Of a stretch of 62,230 bases of DNA, positions 21,201 to 28,530 are shown in pieces. The position numbers and the translations under genes were made by a program. The notes under the pieces were generated by a model. That model was not told the DNA's origin. It did not search any database and worked only from the letters and a program-made list of their open reading frames with translations. Origin of the DNA: a virus; the IMG/VR virus record IMGVR_UViG_3300014501_000019, positions 1 to 62,230 of that record; one strand, 5' to 3'. The first letter of the stretch is position 1. Each line of letters starts with the position of its first letter.

Positions 21201-22472
21201 TTCGTAAGCAGTTGCAGATCCGGGATTAGCGAAATCTGAGGCTTGAAAAGTATGGTATTGAGTGATATTCCCAACTACTACACCGAGAACTTCGCCGCCG
21301 TTAAGGGCAAAGGGTTCGGCAGCAACGGTTTGAAGAAGAGCTTTGGTAACACTGGTTTGTTGGCCGCCTGTAACTAATTGGAAGAACTTCTCACCACCTA
21401 AAGCACTGTTTACGATAGCCTCGATTGGGACACCAGTATGAGTTGCTTCTAGGATACCGCCATCATCGATATAAACTATAGTATTTGAAGAATTGTTAAG
21501 AACATCGGTGCTGACAATAGTATTTGAACTATTTGGATCTTGTACGCCTTGTAATGCCGATTCGATAGCGGTTACCGTCCCGAGTCCAGTAGAAGCGAGT
21601 GCATTTTGAACTCTAACTCGAAGTTGGTTGTCTGTCTCAAGGTCTTGGCCGGTAGTAATGGAAAGAGGATTTGTAACAGAAGCATTTGGTAGCCCTGAAG
21701 GATTTCCAGAGAATTGAGAAATTGCGCCTCCGGGAACATTACCAGCGGCTCCAGGAAGTAAGGCGGTGATTGGTATGTTAGAAGCAACAACCTCACCGTC
21801 AAGAATAATCCCTTGTTGTGTAACCGAATACTGAATAGTAGGAGTGGTGCCGATGCCAGGAGAAACAACGATAGTGTTGACTGGGACCGTTCTTACGCCA
21901 CCTTGAGACAAGATTACGTTTTCTCCTAAATTGTGATATTTAGTTGTTACGGAAGAAAGTGTAATTTGCCAAAATGAACCAATTGGAGTCGGGGCAACGG
22001 TATAGGCAAGTGGTCCTTCAACGTCTACAGTGCCTCTACCAATATAAACCGCTCCTGTTGCGGGGAACAAAGAAGCGTTCGAAACGTATATAATATTAGA
22101 ACCTATATTTGGTGGCTGAATTCCAGCATAAATAGTCGTAGAAATTTTTTGAAAGCTTAGATCGGTGACGGTGACAAAACCGGTAGCTGTTAAAGCGGGG
22201 AGGGGCGGAACATCATACTCGATCGCCAGATTTTGCAAACTTGGTCCAGTTGCCCTCGATAAATTAAAGTCACGAAGGATTTGAAATACGTCTCCGCTTG
22301 AACGACTCACCATCAAAGCGACCAATTTGAAAAAAGAAACGTTCGCACTTCCTACATTAAGATCGTTTGTGTTGATGCTAGAACTATAACTAGAAAGCAT
22401 CTGCCCCAAGATCTCTTCAAAACTTTGAGGTTGAGGCAACGACGAACTTGGTGGTGTGGGACTAGTGGCCAT
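15240..22472 (-). CDS. Giant baseplate J-like wedge protein with inserted ice-binding-like domain
   Basis: A 2410-aa protein, many times the usual length of phage baseplate J proteins (roughly 300-400 aa in P2-type phages). The J signature is at residues about 276-311 (DLETDNQLRVRVQNALAST, then GTVTAIESALQGV). The J-type C-terminus is at about 2309-2376 (LLKRIQIALAIRTN, then SIVETVRAIPGVTSVVL). Between them is a long row of beta modules, including a DUF3494-type domain at about 1520-1716 (VNGDLGEYPGS, DGHTVTAGYY, VYWVVGSSATINSG), an uninterrupted ANATVGATY module at about 1910-1972 and the EYFEIYNGG module at about 2005-2067. GGAG lies 8 nt before the ATG and a late-promoter motif 15 nt upstream. 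Inferred role: baseplate wedge that also carries surface-exposed adhesive domains. Confidence 0.85.
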   Translation of the reverse strand: MATSPTPPSSSLPQPQSFEEILGQMLSSYSSSINTNDLNVGSANVSFFKLVALMVSRSSGDVFQILRDFNLSRATGPSLQNLAIEYDVPPLPALTATGFVTVTDLSFQKISTTIYAGIQPPNIGSNIIYVSNASLFPATGAVYIGRGTVDVEGPLAYTVAPTPIGSFWQITLSSVTTKYHNLGENVILSQGGVRTVPVNTIVVSPGIGTTPTIQYSVTQQGIILDGEVVASNIPITALLPGAAGNVPGGAISQFSGNPSGLPNASVTNPLSITTGQDLETDNQLRVRVQNALASTGLGTVTAIESALQGVQDPNSSNTIVSTDVLNNSSNTIVYIDDGGILEATHTGVPIEAIVNSALGGEKFFQLVTGGQQTSVTKALLQTVAAEPFALNGGEVLGVVVGNITQYHTFQASDFANPGSATAYEVCASINGDTVLNFEAVTAGGGTYVVIRPEDEITNVIQITTPATTNVIDANTILQFPSQKAETLRLYKNGILLTEDGTTASIFTLSQGQWSNTLASGDTLSLAVDGTAPITYTLTNAMFVAEGTYTTLSASNSLQSWVNVLNSNITGITASIVGSTIEITSNLGPIDRAQVTVVNTISNPTSLISKGVISNIDLTSTGVQSDYILDRNTAQIQLDTALVKLDTLSAGTLITQAHIEAGNVSTGMVVLTENAHVWISIDTDAVIIPTIQSGSLLSVSKVSPNIIRYTSNSSTAFVNVIPGDYVIVWSAEIPSTDDIEGRVHAVTGSTLDIEVTVAEYGLVTPVSNATFIQGFVVVRTANVPQKFRVTTGTKTLQVIAAELQLQTDQLTFGVFDNTNITVVSNTFNTEGQIFVVTQDSFGALMGFTSGETNISQDALIAFYETEATQAELPLFFHSHFTADSYAEPIDSYLTSLSSSQSMSQFDPNELINFLHPYGVVPGTILDDEQPAEETVQMSTLAGTAVTILPVYPDVRRLRVNDRFYVANPLDFGYNDTVVAIVDNNTVGEAYTMPLYRTALVNSIFPLNNYSFDAYDTAAGATASFATNFNVPTFNSVFTTPTDFFANYKVLMQAKFVVSSAASNTSLLYRSALFGRSGENISVSYVYPTSANQPINSTVTPNNEVAVVISLLSGNPITSTIAANTQWNITITPNTPITGVDQVTYTWNTVGTNPNLTLSGGEYVTILPSTGFNIKDTGTFRVSTTITPTATSFSVPVPSGTAVAQSNAVTSVLNGISFFTATATTANAINAYVNANLSQYFTTTVVNGTGAGNIVLSTYENSGFTTPSYYFFDGINWIASSNVTGSPQFTLKTPLTYPSAAGYSFFTSGETIRLIPTTMDQVKDFWNVLAVTGFTTVGTVETSDRGTKLQLATNTIGSVGSIQIVGGSGNEYTVPVLTSGELLGNNEMVVSANNIASQAMMSDQWFRLQAQNFQNKDTGIGVNTSVTVLSNTPVAGESTVTLLNQEGNQLYFGGPRKNVSVEGRTFRIEKQGVLACLSWNGVGTSPGFNSVVNINDTGGFTVDISSTGTYTVVANPPQPPATFLGRAAPYGILAASAITNSVGTSVVNGDLGEYPGSTVTGAFTVTGTTNLGNTAADNAQTDAMSAYTTLNSHSSTNLGYNALDGHTVTAGYYTFPSGDVHLAQSGPGTFTINGSVTDIFVFQVPSTLTTGAGGVATIALTGGAIAANVYWVVGSSATINSGNAGTFNGNIIAEASITNTLGGTVNGSLIALTAAVTLSEPTTITVPSYTPEPTGTANFADLSIGDLITITGAANSANDGTFFVSAVALNGSSFSVDNPLAVVENGTTISAGAFTATSSVSEGDTMILSSPFSPLNQGEYRVIRSNHDSVWYENPEALSFPLATDLIEEEVTCVVNPITTGYDSTTTFNVTVVGGTASLVYTGTGTAPTLGVLLPGDVVTFGAGFTETEYTFTVTSANATVGATYINNGQTFTVSSTIAAGTTLTTIGTGAPTASGTLTKTSGTGDTTITFSAFTSLPANQGNFIVTGSGPAQQQIVQLIMPSGITFSDTGPGEYFEIYNGGNANKYYIWYNVLGGSNTDPAPAGFTGIEVSINSSDSSTTVANETYTAINGHLTAMTSSVSSNVVTVTATVPATTNSPVDVSMPAAFNFIITQLGQQTFLNVVNPTGVNQTGISSVTFTVNRPQIQFFPYDATVPGDKLSVNGSILGIGNAGTYKILQVLNPDTIVVSGVIGQQFGTSLGANYVSLSVQEGTAYTGYKQVAYVSPQLGVSNFNNIIFNTSAQYDKIDLSAGVVMVSLGKLNFPTTVRTGIDSYNYDTGLIGQANRVIYGDPRDAITYPGVEAAGTNIFIREPLLKRIQIALAIRTNIGVSFAQITSQIQSSVYALIQANPLGQSIDCSSIVETVRAIPGVTSVVLTSPTYDLAQDEIQLVTGEKAFIVNQVSDISVSLIGS

Positions 22473-22487
22473 TGGATCTCCTAATAG

Positions 22488-22498
22488 ATAAGATTGTC
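22488..22498 (-). promoter_or_regulatory. Late-promoter-like motif GACAATCTTAT
   Basis: It lies 15 nt before the ATG of the 2410-aa baseplate gene, with GGAG between. It directly abuts the stop of the upstream endonuclease gene, so the baseplate gene keeps its own promoter despite the insertion. Confidence 0.55.
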
Positions 22499-22499
22499 A

Positions 22500-23498
22500 T
22501 TAAAGAATACTCATTTCCTTGAGCTTCTCCCGATCCCAAAGTTCAGCATCTGGAAATTGGGTTTTAAACCAGTCCCATTTAAGTTGTGAACAGGGTCTCA
22601 TATATCCCTTAATCTCTACCCATTTGTTTTCATTGATTAAAAATAGATCCGGGCGATAAGTTGATATGTTTCCTTTGAGGGTTAATATAGGCGTAATAAA
22701 TACTTGTGGTTGCCAAAGAAAGTCTATTCTATTGGTATTAAGATAGTCCACGACTTTAGGCTCATAAGACGCTTTGCATATCAATTCTTCACCTGTTTTC
22801 CAATGTAGTTTTACACATGTATTGTTTCCAGTTTTTGCGGCTTGTAAAGCTTTTTCTCTATTTTGGCTGATATTTTCTACTCCATATCTCGCCAAAGTAG
22901 TGGCCATAGCTTTAATTCGTGCCCTGACTTTATGCCCACACCCTCTCAAAACATTAGTTGGAAAAGCTTCCCAGCTACCGTAGTCCTTATCGATAAAAGT
23001 ACATTTTTCATGCGTCTTAACAAAAGTAGACTCATCCACTATTACCTGATCTCCGTGTACAGCGAAGATTTTTGATTTCAATTCTTCTATTGTCATTATA
23101 GCTTCTTTTGCTCTACCTTCAAAACTACTAGAAGCTCCGCTTAAAATACTCGCAGGAGTGGCCTTCCATTCCCCATATTTCCTGTTAATAAAAACACAAG
23201 GAGTATCTACGTTTACATAAGTACTTTCATCTAAAACAACGAGATCTCCGTGTATTTCCTTAATTCTATTTTTTATTTCCTCTATGGGGCATTTCTTATC
23301 TTCGGTGGCCGCCTTGAAATGGGTAGAACCTCTAGTTACACCTCTAGGAAAAGCTTTCCATGAACCATATATTTTGTGAATAAACGTGCAGTAAGAATTC
23401 ATATCGACATATGTAGATTCGTCTATAGATACCGAATCGCCGTGTGCTTCGAAAAGCCTACGTTTTACTTCTTCTATTTTCAATCTTGTTTTTCCCAT
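22500..23498 (-). CDS. PD-(D/E)XK homing-type endonuclease with three DNA-binding repeats
   Basis: A 332-aa protein. Three tandem repeats of about 65 aa fill residues 1-190; each has EEVKRRLFEAHGD or a variant, then DESTYV, a Cys, F-I and YGSW or YGEW. I read them as DNA-binding modules. The C-terminus (about 225-332) has a PD-(D/E)XK nuclease pattern: YRPDLFLIN followed by WVEIKGY. The ending resembles that of the protein at 27713-28528. The gene lies exactly between two consecutive baseplate genes, with about 20-27 bp on each side. TGATATAAG ends 6 nt before its ATG, a leaderless-type promoter of its own. Confidence 0.78.
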   Translation of the reverse strand: MGKTRLKIEEVKRRLFEAHGDSVSIDESTYVDMNSYCTFIHKIYGSWKAFPRGVTRGSTHFKAATEDKKCPIEEIKNRIKEIHGDLVVLDESTYVNVDTPCVFINRKYGEWKATPASILSGASSSFEGRAKEAIMTIEELKSKIFAVHGDQVIVDESTFVKTHEKCTFIDKDYGSWEAFPTNVLRGCGHKVRARIKAMATTLARYGVENISQNREKALQAAKTGNNTCVKLHWKTGEELICKASYEPKVVDYLNTNRIDFLWQPQVFITPILTLKGNISTYRPDLFLINENKWVEIKGYMRPCSQLKWDWFKTQFPDAELWDREKLKEMSIL

Positions 23499-23504
23499 AA
23501 TTAT

Positions 23505-23513
23505 CTTATATCA
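23505..23513 (-). promoter_or_regulatory. Extended -10 promoter of the endonuclease gene
   Basis: Reads TGATATAAG on the minus strand, 6 nt before the ATG at 23498. The predicted start of transcription falls on the ATG, and no ribosome site is present. Confidence 0.5.
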
Positions 23514-23520
23514 TACACTA

Positions 23521-26205
23521 TTAAGCCGTAATAGGCAACTGGAATCCAATCGGAAACGTGCCACTCTGTCCTGCAAGTTGCACACCTAAGTTAATCCCCA
23601 AACTTGGTGGACTTATTGTCACTTGCAACCCGGATACCCCCTGGAACCTACTGTCTTGAGTAACCATGTTAACTATTTGATTATAAATGGTTTTTGCGTC
23701 TATATCTGAAACCATTGTACCGACTTTCACTCCTAGTCCAAAATTTTGATCGAGCAAACTACTATTCAATGGAGTTCCAAATTTAATCGCTAAGGCCTGG
23801 ACAAGATTCGTAATTCCTGCCGCCAACCTAAAGTCACCCGTATTAGTAAGTGCTAAATCTCCTTGAGGTGTCAGGAGCCAATCCACCTTCGAGAGACCCA
23901 CGAGATCTACGTTTGCCACCGACGCAGGTATATTTATTTGATCATCGGGAGCCGCTGGAAGATCGCTCGGCATCCAAATAACTTGCTGGCTGTTTACGGT
24001 CCCTGGTAAATACGCTTGGATATACGCTTGATCTGTTAACGTAAATACATCCAAATTAGCCAAACCATCCAAAGTGATCAAAAAAGTGGTCTGTGATAGC
24101 GGAACAATGTTAATGATAGTTCTAGCAGTGGCCATTTGTGTGTTAGAATATAGGAAAACTGTCTGACCAATATAAAGATCGGTGTCGCTTCCAATAACGA
24201 TGTTGCGTCCATCGGCGTTGCTAAGTAGTTGATATTGAAAGCCATTTTCATCGATATAAGGTTCTCTTAATTGATTTAATGTGGCAATTTCCAACCACCT
24301 TTGAGGATCTCCCAAGTAGCGCATAGCTATCTGCTCGATAGTCAATCCATATGGCACCGGCACTTGTATCTTACTGTTTGGTATAGAGAATTCAATCTGC
24401 GAAGTAGCCGCCAATGCATTCACGTATTGCATACTATTTAAAATCTGTTGATCATCCAATTGATTCGTAGCAGTAAGGACATCGTATGCTTGTACCAATT
24501 CATAAAAACTTTGCAAAATATCGAACTCATCCAAAGTCATCGGTTCAGATCTAACGATTGGCGCGGGTTGATTAAACAACGTGCTATAATAAGCATTCCC
24601 TGCACCAAACGAATTAGATAACTGCGTAGCTAATGTCAATATGGTCGCTTGCATGGTTTTCAAATTGGCAACCGTAAATTCGCTGACGTTAGTTAATTCA
24701 GTTTGCAACGCGTTTTGCTGCTGACTGTTTAAGGCCAAACTATTTACTGGAACCTGGCTAAAAAGTAATGGATATTGCAAAGGATTAGTAAACACAGCAT
24801 TGCTTGGATTTAAAGTAGATGATGCCGCAGCATTTGGACCTAATACACCGCTTGCCACTGTGGTCGTAGATAAGCCTTCATTTGTCGAAGTTAGCGCTAT
24901 AATAGCAGCAATAGCGGCCAAAGTAGTTACGTCTGTTGCCGCAGCTCCAAATAAATTATTTGGCTGTATGGTGGAAATAAAATTTGAAATAGTACTTTGA
25001 GTATCACCAACTAATTGCGCGGGAAGATCATTTACCGCAAGTGCTACTCCAGCAAGTTGCTTGACAAAAATTCCAGTTTGTCTGATAATGTTTAGGATAT
25101 TATCAACATCTGATCTTACGGCACCAATTAGAGCCGTTGCTGCGGCTGCCGTATTTTGAGCGGCTTGAATAGTGTTTAAAATTTGCTGCAGAATTCCAGG
25201 AGAAAGCGGAGTTACTTGAAGTGGGACCGTAGTTGTGGCGTTATTGAGATCGATTCTACGCCATGCTTTCAACTGAAGATTGTAATTAATCTCCATGGGC
25301 CTATTGACATTTTCATCCCACGTAAATCCAACAGGTGTTACTACAAAACTTTGTTTCTGTTTTGGAATATCGAAAACTAAACGGTAGCCAGCATTTGCGG
25401 GATTTCTCTTGGCTTCCGCGTACTGTTCTAGAAATTGCTGAAGCATGATTGTTTGATAGTATCCGGTGCCAGTTCCTCCATATTCGGGATCACTGGGATT
25501 TGAGATTACCGAATTTGCTGGTCCACTTTTATCGGGTCTAATAGTTACAGGTTTATTGGCTAGGGTTCCAGTCAATGCGGCATTGACTACGGTTTGAAAC
25601 TGACTCGCTACATTCTGTGCGGCTGCGATCGTTCCTCCAAAAATAGATTGCAAGGCACTAGGAGTTCCTGGAGGCTGTACAATAGCAGGCCTACCAGGCC
25701 AAACACCAAAGGTTCCTCGAACCACAATATTTTTAAATCTGACGCCAGAATGTTCTTCTAATACACCGCGTAATGTAGCGCTAGTATTAATAGCAAAAAC
25801 ATCTGAAATAGAAAGTTGTTGAGGCGTAATAGGTAAAGTAAAAGTCCAAGCCTGTGTCATGGGGATAAAAGCTAAAGTTCCATTCCCCAATGGATTAATC
25901 TGAACATTGGAAATAAGATTTCCGTTAACTACTTTATTGCCGTTCGCCGTATCCACTACCACAAGTCTATATGGAACCAATTTATCCCAGAGAGTTGGAT
26001 CTGGAATATAGTATGGAAAAAACGCGCTCTTAGTTGGTAAAGCCGAACTGGTTTGTCCTATTTGAGGTCCTGGGTTAGCCGTTCCAGCCCAAGGAAGATT
26101 ACCGGTATTGGGGATACTAGCAGATGTCAAATTGAGCCCAAGGTTAAGAGGGCCTAATCCAAGGTTTGAAGAGGGTAATGTGGTTGGAACGCCTAAACCT
26201 GCCAT
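23521..26205 (-). CDS. Baseplate protein with LysM and gp25-like domains
   Basis: An 894-aa protein combining roles that are separate genes in many phages. Residues about 130-330 (TLPITPQQLSISDVFAINTS, then FVVTPVGFTWDENVNRP) resemble tail-tube-end or LysM baseplate adaptor proteins. Residues about 340-600 are Ala-rich helices. A LysM-type segment lies near 612-660 (VPYGLTIEQIAMRYLGDPQRW). The last 120 residues (LLTPQGDLALTNTGDFRL, then LGVKVGTMVSD) resemble the gp25/GpW wedge family. It lies just upstream of baseplate J, as gp25 does in many myoviruses. The ATG is 3 nt from a GACAATCTTAT motif and lacks a ribosome site. Confidence 0.75.
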   Translation of the reverse strand: MAGLGVPTTLPSSNLGLGPLNLGLNLTSASIPNTGNLPWAGTANPGPQIGQTSSALPTKSAFFPYYIPDPTLWDKLVPYRLVVVDTANGNKVVNGNLISNVQINPLGNGTLAFIPMTQAWTFTLPITPQQLSISDVFAINTSATLRGVLEEHSGVRFKNIVVRGTFGVWPGRPAIVQPPGTPSALQSIFGGTIAAAQNVASQFQTVVNAALTGTLANKPVTIRPDKSGPANSVISNPSDPEYGGTGTGYYQTIMLQQFLEQYAEAKRNPANAGYRLVFDIPKQKQSFVVTPVGFTWDENVNRPMEINYNLQLKAWRRIDLNNATTTVPLQVTPLSPGILQQILNTIQAAQNTAAAATALIGAVRSDVDNILNIIRQTGIFVKQLAGVALAVNDLPAQLVGDTQSTISNFISTIQPNNLFGAAATDVTTLAAIAAIIALTSTNEGLSTTTVASGVLGPNAAASSTLNPSNAVFTNPLQYPLLFSQVPVNSLALNSQQQNALQTELTNVSEFTVANLKTMQATILTLATQLSNSFGAGNAYYSTLFNQPAPIVRSEPMTLDEFDILQSFYELVQAYDVLTATNQLDDQQILNSMQYVNALAATSQIEFSIPNSKIQVPVPYGLTIEQIAMRYLGDPQRWLEIATLNQLREPYIDENGFQYQLLSNADGRNIVIGSDTDLYIGQTVFLYSNTQMATARTIINIVPLSQTTFLITLDGLANLDVFTLTDQAYIQAYLPGTVNSQQVIWMPSDLPAAPDDQINIPASVANVDLVGLSKVDWLLTPQGDLALTNTGDFRLAAGITNLVQALAIKFGTPLNSSLLDQNFGLGVKVGTMVSDIDAKTIYNQIVNMVTQDSRFQGVSGLQVTISPPSLGINLGVQLAGQSGTFPIGFQLPITA

Positions 26206-26208
26206 AAT

Positions 26209-26219
26209 ATAAGATTGTC
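26209..26219 (-). promoter_or_regulatory. Late-promoter-like motif GACAATCTTAT, 3 nt from ATG
   Basis: The minus strand reads GACAATCTTAT, ATT, ATG. No space remains for a ribosome-binding site, so this virion gene would have a leaderless or nearly leaderless message. Confidence 0.5.
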
Positions 26220-26232
26220 GGTTTACTCCATA

Positions 26233-26241
26233 TGATATATA
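26233..26241 (+). promoter_or_regulatory. Extended -10 promoter of the metalloprotease gene
   Basis: TGATATATA followed by 6 nt and the ATG at 26248. It has the same geometry as the promoters of the endonuclease genes at 23498, 43538 and 55059. Confidence 0.45.
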
Positions 26242-26247
26242 GACGAT

Positions 26248-26766
26248 ATGAAGCTTACAAAAATTGTAATAGATTGTTTCTTATTGATTTTTTTATTATC
26301 TTGCTGTACATTTAACATAAGCGGCACTAGATTGATTCCAGAACATGAGGGTGTCGATCCTAAAATTGTACCATATGTGAATGAATACATGGATTTAGCT
26401 AAGATTATGGGAATCAAGTTCAAAAATAAAGTTAGTATTGGATTCAAGGATATTAATAGGGGCGTTATTATTGGCGAGTGTGTTTACGGTATCAATTTTA
26501 GAGAGATTAACATAGATAGGAATTATTGGGACCACGCTACTCCTATTAGTAAAAATACTCTTATATTTCATGAACTTGCACACTGTTATTGTGGTAGAAT
26601 ACACGATTATGGGCTTGGCAAAGAATATGAAAACGAATGGGAAGGACGTTTAGAAGATGGGTGTAAAACGAGTATCATGTCTCCTAAAATACTACCTGAT
26701 GATTGCATGGTCTCTCATTACAAGTATTATGTGGTGGAAGCCTTTGACCGGTGTCAACCTTACTAA
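26248..26766 (+). CDS. Putative lipoprotein zinc metallopeptidase
   Basis: A 172-aa protein. The N-terminus KLTKIVIDCFLLIFLLSC is a hydrophobic signal ending in a lipobox-like LLSC, with Cys19 or Cys20 as lipidation site. HELAH at residues 108-112, with a further His at 119 (HELAHCYCGRIHD), is the HExxH zinc-protease motif with Glu109 as predicted catalytic base. Several Cys follow (CKTS, DCMVS, RCQ) and may form disulfides in the periplasm. It is on the plus strand between virion genes and has its own promoter. Inferred role: periplasmic or outer-membrane-facing protease acting on the infected host. Substrate unknown. It could also be an inactive binding protein. Confidence 0.72.
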   Translation: MKLTKIVIDCFLLIFLLSCCTFNISGTRLIPEHEGVDPKIVPYVNEYMDLAKIMGIKFKNKVSIGFKDINRGVIIGECVYGINFREINIDRNYWDHATPISKNTLIFHELAHCYCGRIHDYGLGKEYENEWEGRLEDGCKTSIMSPKILPDDCMVSHYKYYVVEAFDRCQPY

Positions 26767-26770
26767 AAAT

Positions 26771-27121
26771 ATGATATTAAATATGGGAGATTCAATAATC
26801 ATTAAAACAGTTCTTGATAGATTTCTAGAATCTGAAGAAGCCACCTGGACAGAAATTGACGAAAATATTGATTTTATTAGTTATCTTAGCGATTCAGAAC
26901 TAATAAAAGAGTGTCAAATTAAATATGATTCGCACTGTATTGGAATTTTTAGATGTAATCAGGAACATCAACAACAGCATTGTTTTGCACCATTAGTTCT
27001 TGAAGCCGTGGAAGTAATTTTAGGCTTATATGAAAAAACTGGTGAACTTCATCCAAATCACTATTACATCCTATCTTACTATTTAGCAATGAGCGAAATG
27101 CGTATGATTTTTGTTTCTTAA
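26771..27121 (+). CDS. Hypothetical acidic protein
   Basis: A 116-aa protein, not recognised. Predicted to be mostly helical, with several Cys and His in the middle (CQIKYDSHCIGIFRCNQEHQQQHC), which may bind metal. It follows the metallopeptidase by 4 nt. ATG codons at 26771 and 26783 are both possible and neither has a clear ribosome site. Its stop overlaps that of the convergent virion gene. Confidence 0.55.
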   Translation: MILNMGDSIIIKTVLDRFLESEEATWTEIDENIDFISYLSDSELIKECQIKYDSHCIGIFRCNQEHQQQHCFAPLVLEAVEVILGLYEKTGELHPNHYYILSYYLAMSEMRMIFVS

Positions 27122-27711
27122 GAAATCGTGCCGGTCCCAGTTCCAGTGCCAGGCCCAGTTGGAGTACCTGTCCCAGTAATGGTTATTGTACCCGTGCCAG
27201 AAGAAGTGATTCCGCTACAAACTCCAGCCGCTATAGATGATGCGAGGTTGGCTCTATTTTTTCCTTTGGCTCCCGAATTTTGAAGTGCTGTGTCTATATC
27301 TTGTGCCATAACTGATGCTACAACTGTTATTGATCCAACAAGTATAGTGCCGGTTCCAATGTAAACCGGTGCATTTGTGGTAGTTAATACAGCGTTGCTT
27401 CCAAGATAAGAAATAACTGCATCCATAATTGCAGTCATTAAATCCACAGCTTTCGGTCCCCTACTTGTCATTATAGCTAAAGCGTCGTTTACCATTACGG
27501 AATCGACTAAGCCAGTAATTCCAGTTCCAATACCAGTTCCAATACCCGCTATAGTTCCAATATCTACGGTGGTGAATGTACTTGATATTACAGAGTTTAT
27601 TATGCCAGATGCTACTGAAAAACAGAATTTCTGGAGATTGGAGCCTTTAGCTCCTTGTTTTTCCAAATTGGATTGTATTAATAATGCTAGTCCAGAGGGC
27701 AATAAGGACAT
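27118..27711 (-). CDS. Virion-cluster protein with internal duplication
   Basis: A 197-aa protein with two related halves. Half 1 has EKQGAKGSNLQKFCFSVASG then a Thr/Ile/Gly stretch; half 2 has QNSGAKGKNRANLASSIAAG, also followed by a Thr/Gly run (GTGTPTGPGTGTGTG). No family recognised. Its place between spike and gp25-like genes, on the same strand, suggests a small baseplate or tail component. Confidence 0.6.
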   Translation of the reverse strand: MSLLPSGLALLIQSNLEKQGAKGSNLQKFCFSVASGIINSVISSTFTTVDIGTIAGIGTGIGTGITGLVDSVMVNDALAIMTSRGPKAVDLMTAIMDAVISYLGSNAVLTTTNAPVYIGTGTILVGSITVVASVMAQDIDTALQNSGAKGKNRANLASSIAAGVCSGITSSGTGTITITGTGTPTGPGTGTGTGTIS

Positions 27712-27712
27712 A

Positions 27713-28528
27713 TTATTTTAATTTAATTCCTAAGCTTTTTAAATATTCTTCGTTTGCAAGTATCACGGGCTGAACCGTTTTGAAAAAATCAAACTTGAGT
27801 TTAGCATCTTTTCTAAACCATCCCTTTACTTCTACAAAAATATTCCATTCTGGAATCCAAAAGTCAGGGGTATAAAAACCAAAAGGAGTTTCGAAGGATT
27901 CTGGTTCATATGTCCACTTTATATTTTTGGAATCTAGATATTGAGCGAATTTTATTTCCCAACCAGAACGCATCTTAATACCGTTGTATTCTCCTTTAAA
28001 ACAATTTTTTACAGAATATCTATTAGCACATTTTTTTGAACAATAGGTATTTTTATATTTTTTTACTACGTTTGGTTTTTGTACATAATTGTTGCCACAT
28101 CTACAAGTCAATTCGATCGAGTTGTAACAATGATGTTCTTTGGTAGGAACCTTAGGCCTTTTCTTATTAGCAATTGTTGTCAGCTCGTTTCGTTTTTCAT
28201 TAAAAATCCCATTACATTTTCGAGAACAAAAATTAGCACTATTTTTTCTATTTTGACTTACATGAAACACTTTTCCACATTTGCAATGTTTTTCTATTTT
28301 ACCCTTATAGTTTGGATTGTTCTTTCCGATAACTGAAGGCCTACCTTTTACCATTTTTAATGTTAGTTGTTTTTTATCAGAAGATTTGTTATAACACCTA
28401 TAACAGTATTGGTAAGTCTTTTTTCTCAACATGTAAAATTGTTGGTATTGTTCTTTTTTACAAATATCGCACACAAAAAGGGCGCATCTTTTTTGTTTTA
28501 TTATTTTTATGTTTTCCCAATAAATCAT
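27713..28528 (-). CDS. PD-(D/E)XK homing-type endonuclease with zinc fingers
   Basis: A 271-aa basic protein. The N-terminal 170 residues hold many Cys pairs (CDICKK, CYRCYN, CKCG, CSRKC, CRCG, CSKKC), a chain of small zinc fingers for DNA binding. The C-terminus (about 185-271) has SGWEIKFAQYLD, YTPDFWIPEWNIFVEVKGW and KFDFFKTVQPVI, a PD-(D/E)XK nuclease with Asp and E-x-K in place. It is inserted between the spike gene (2 nt gap) and the 197-aa gene (1 nt gap). The pattern is that of a homing endonuclease between virion genes. Confidence 0.8.
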   Translation of the reverse strand: MIYWENIKIIKQKRCALFVCDICKKEQYQQFYMLRKKTYQYCYRCYNKSSDKKQLTLKMVKGRPSVIGKNNPNYKGKIEKHCKCGKVFHVSQNRKNSANFCSRKCNGIFNEKRNELTTIANKKRPKVPTKEHHCYNSIELTCRCGNNYVQKPNVVKKYKNTYCSKKCANRYSVKNCFKGEYNGIKMRSGWEIKFAQYLDSKNIKWTYEPESFETPFGFYTPDFWIPEWNIFVEVKGWFRKDAKLKFDFFKTVQPVILANEEYLKSLGIKLK

Positions 28529-28530
28529 AT

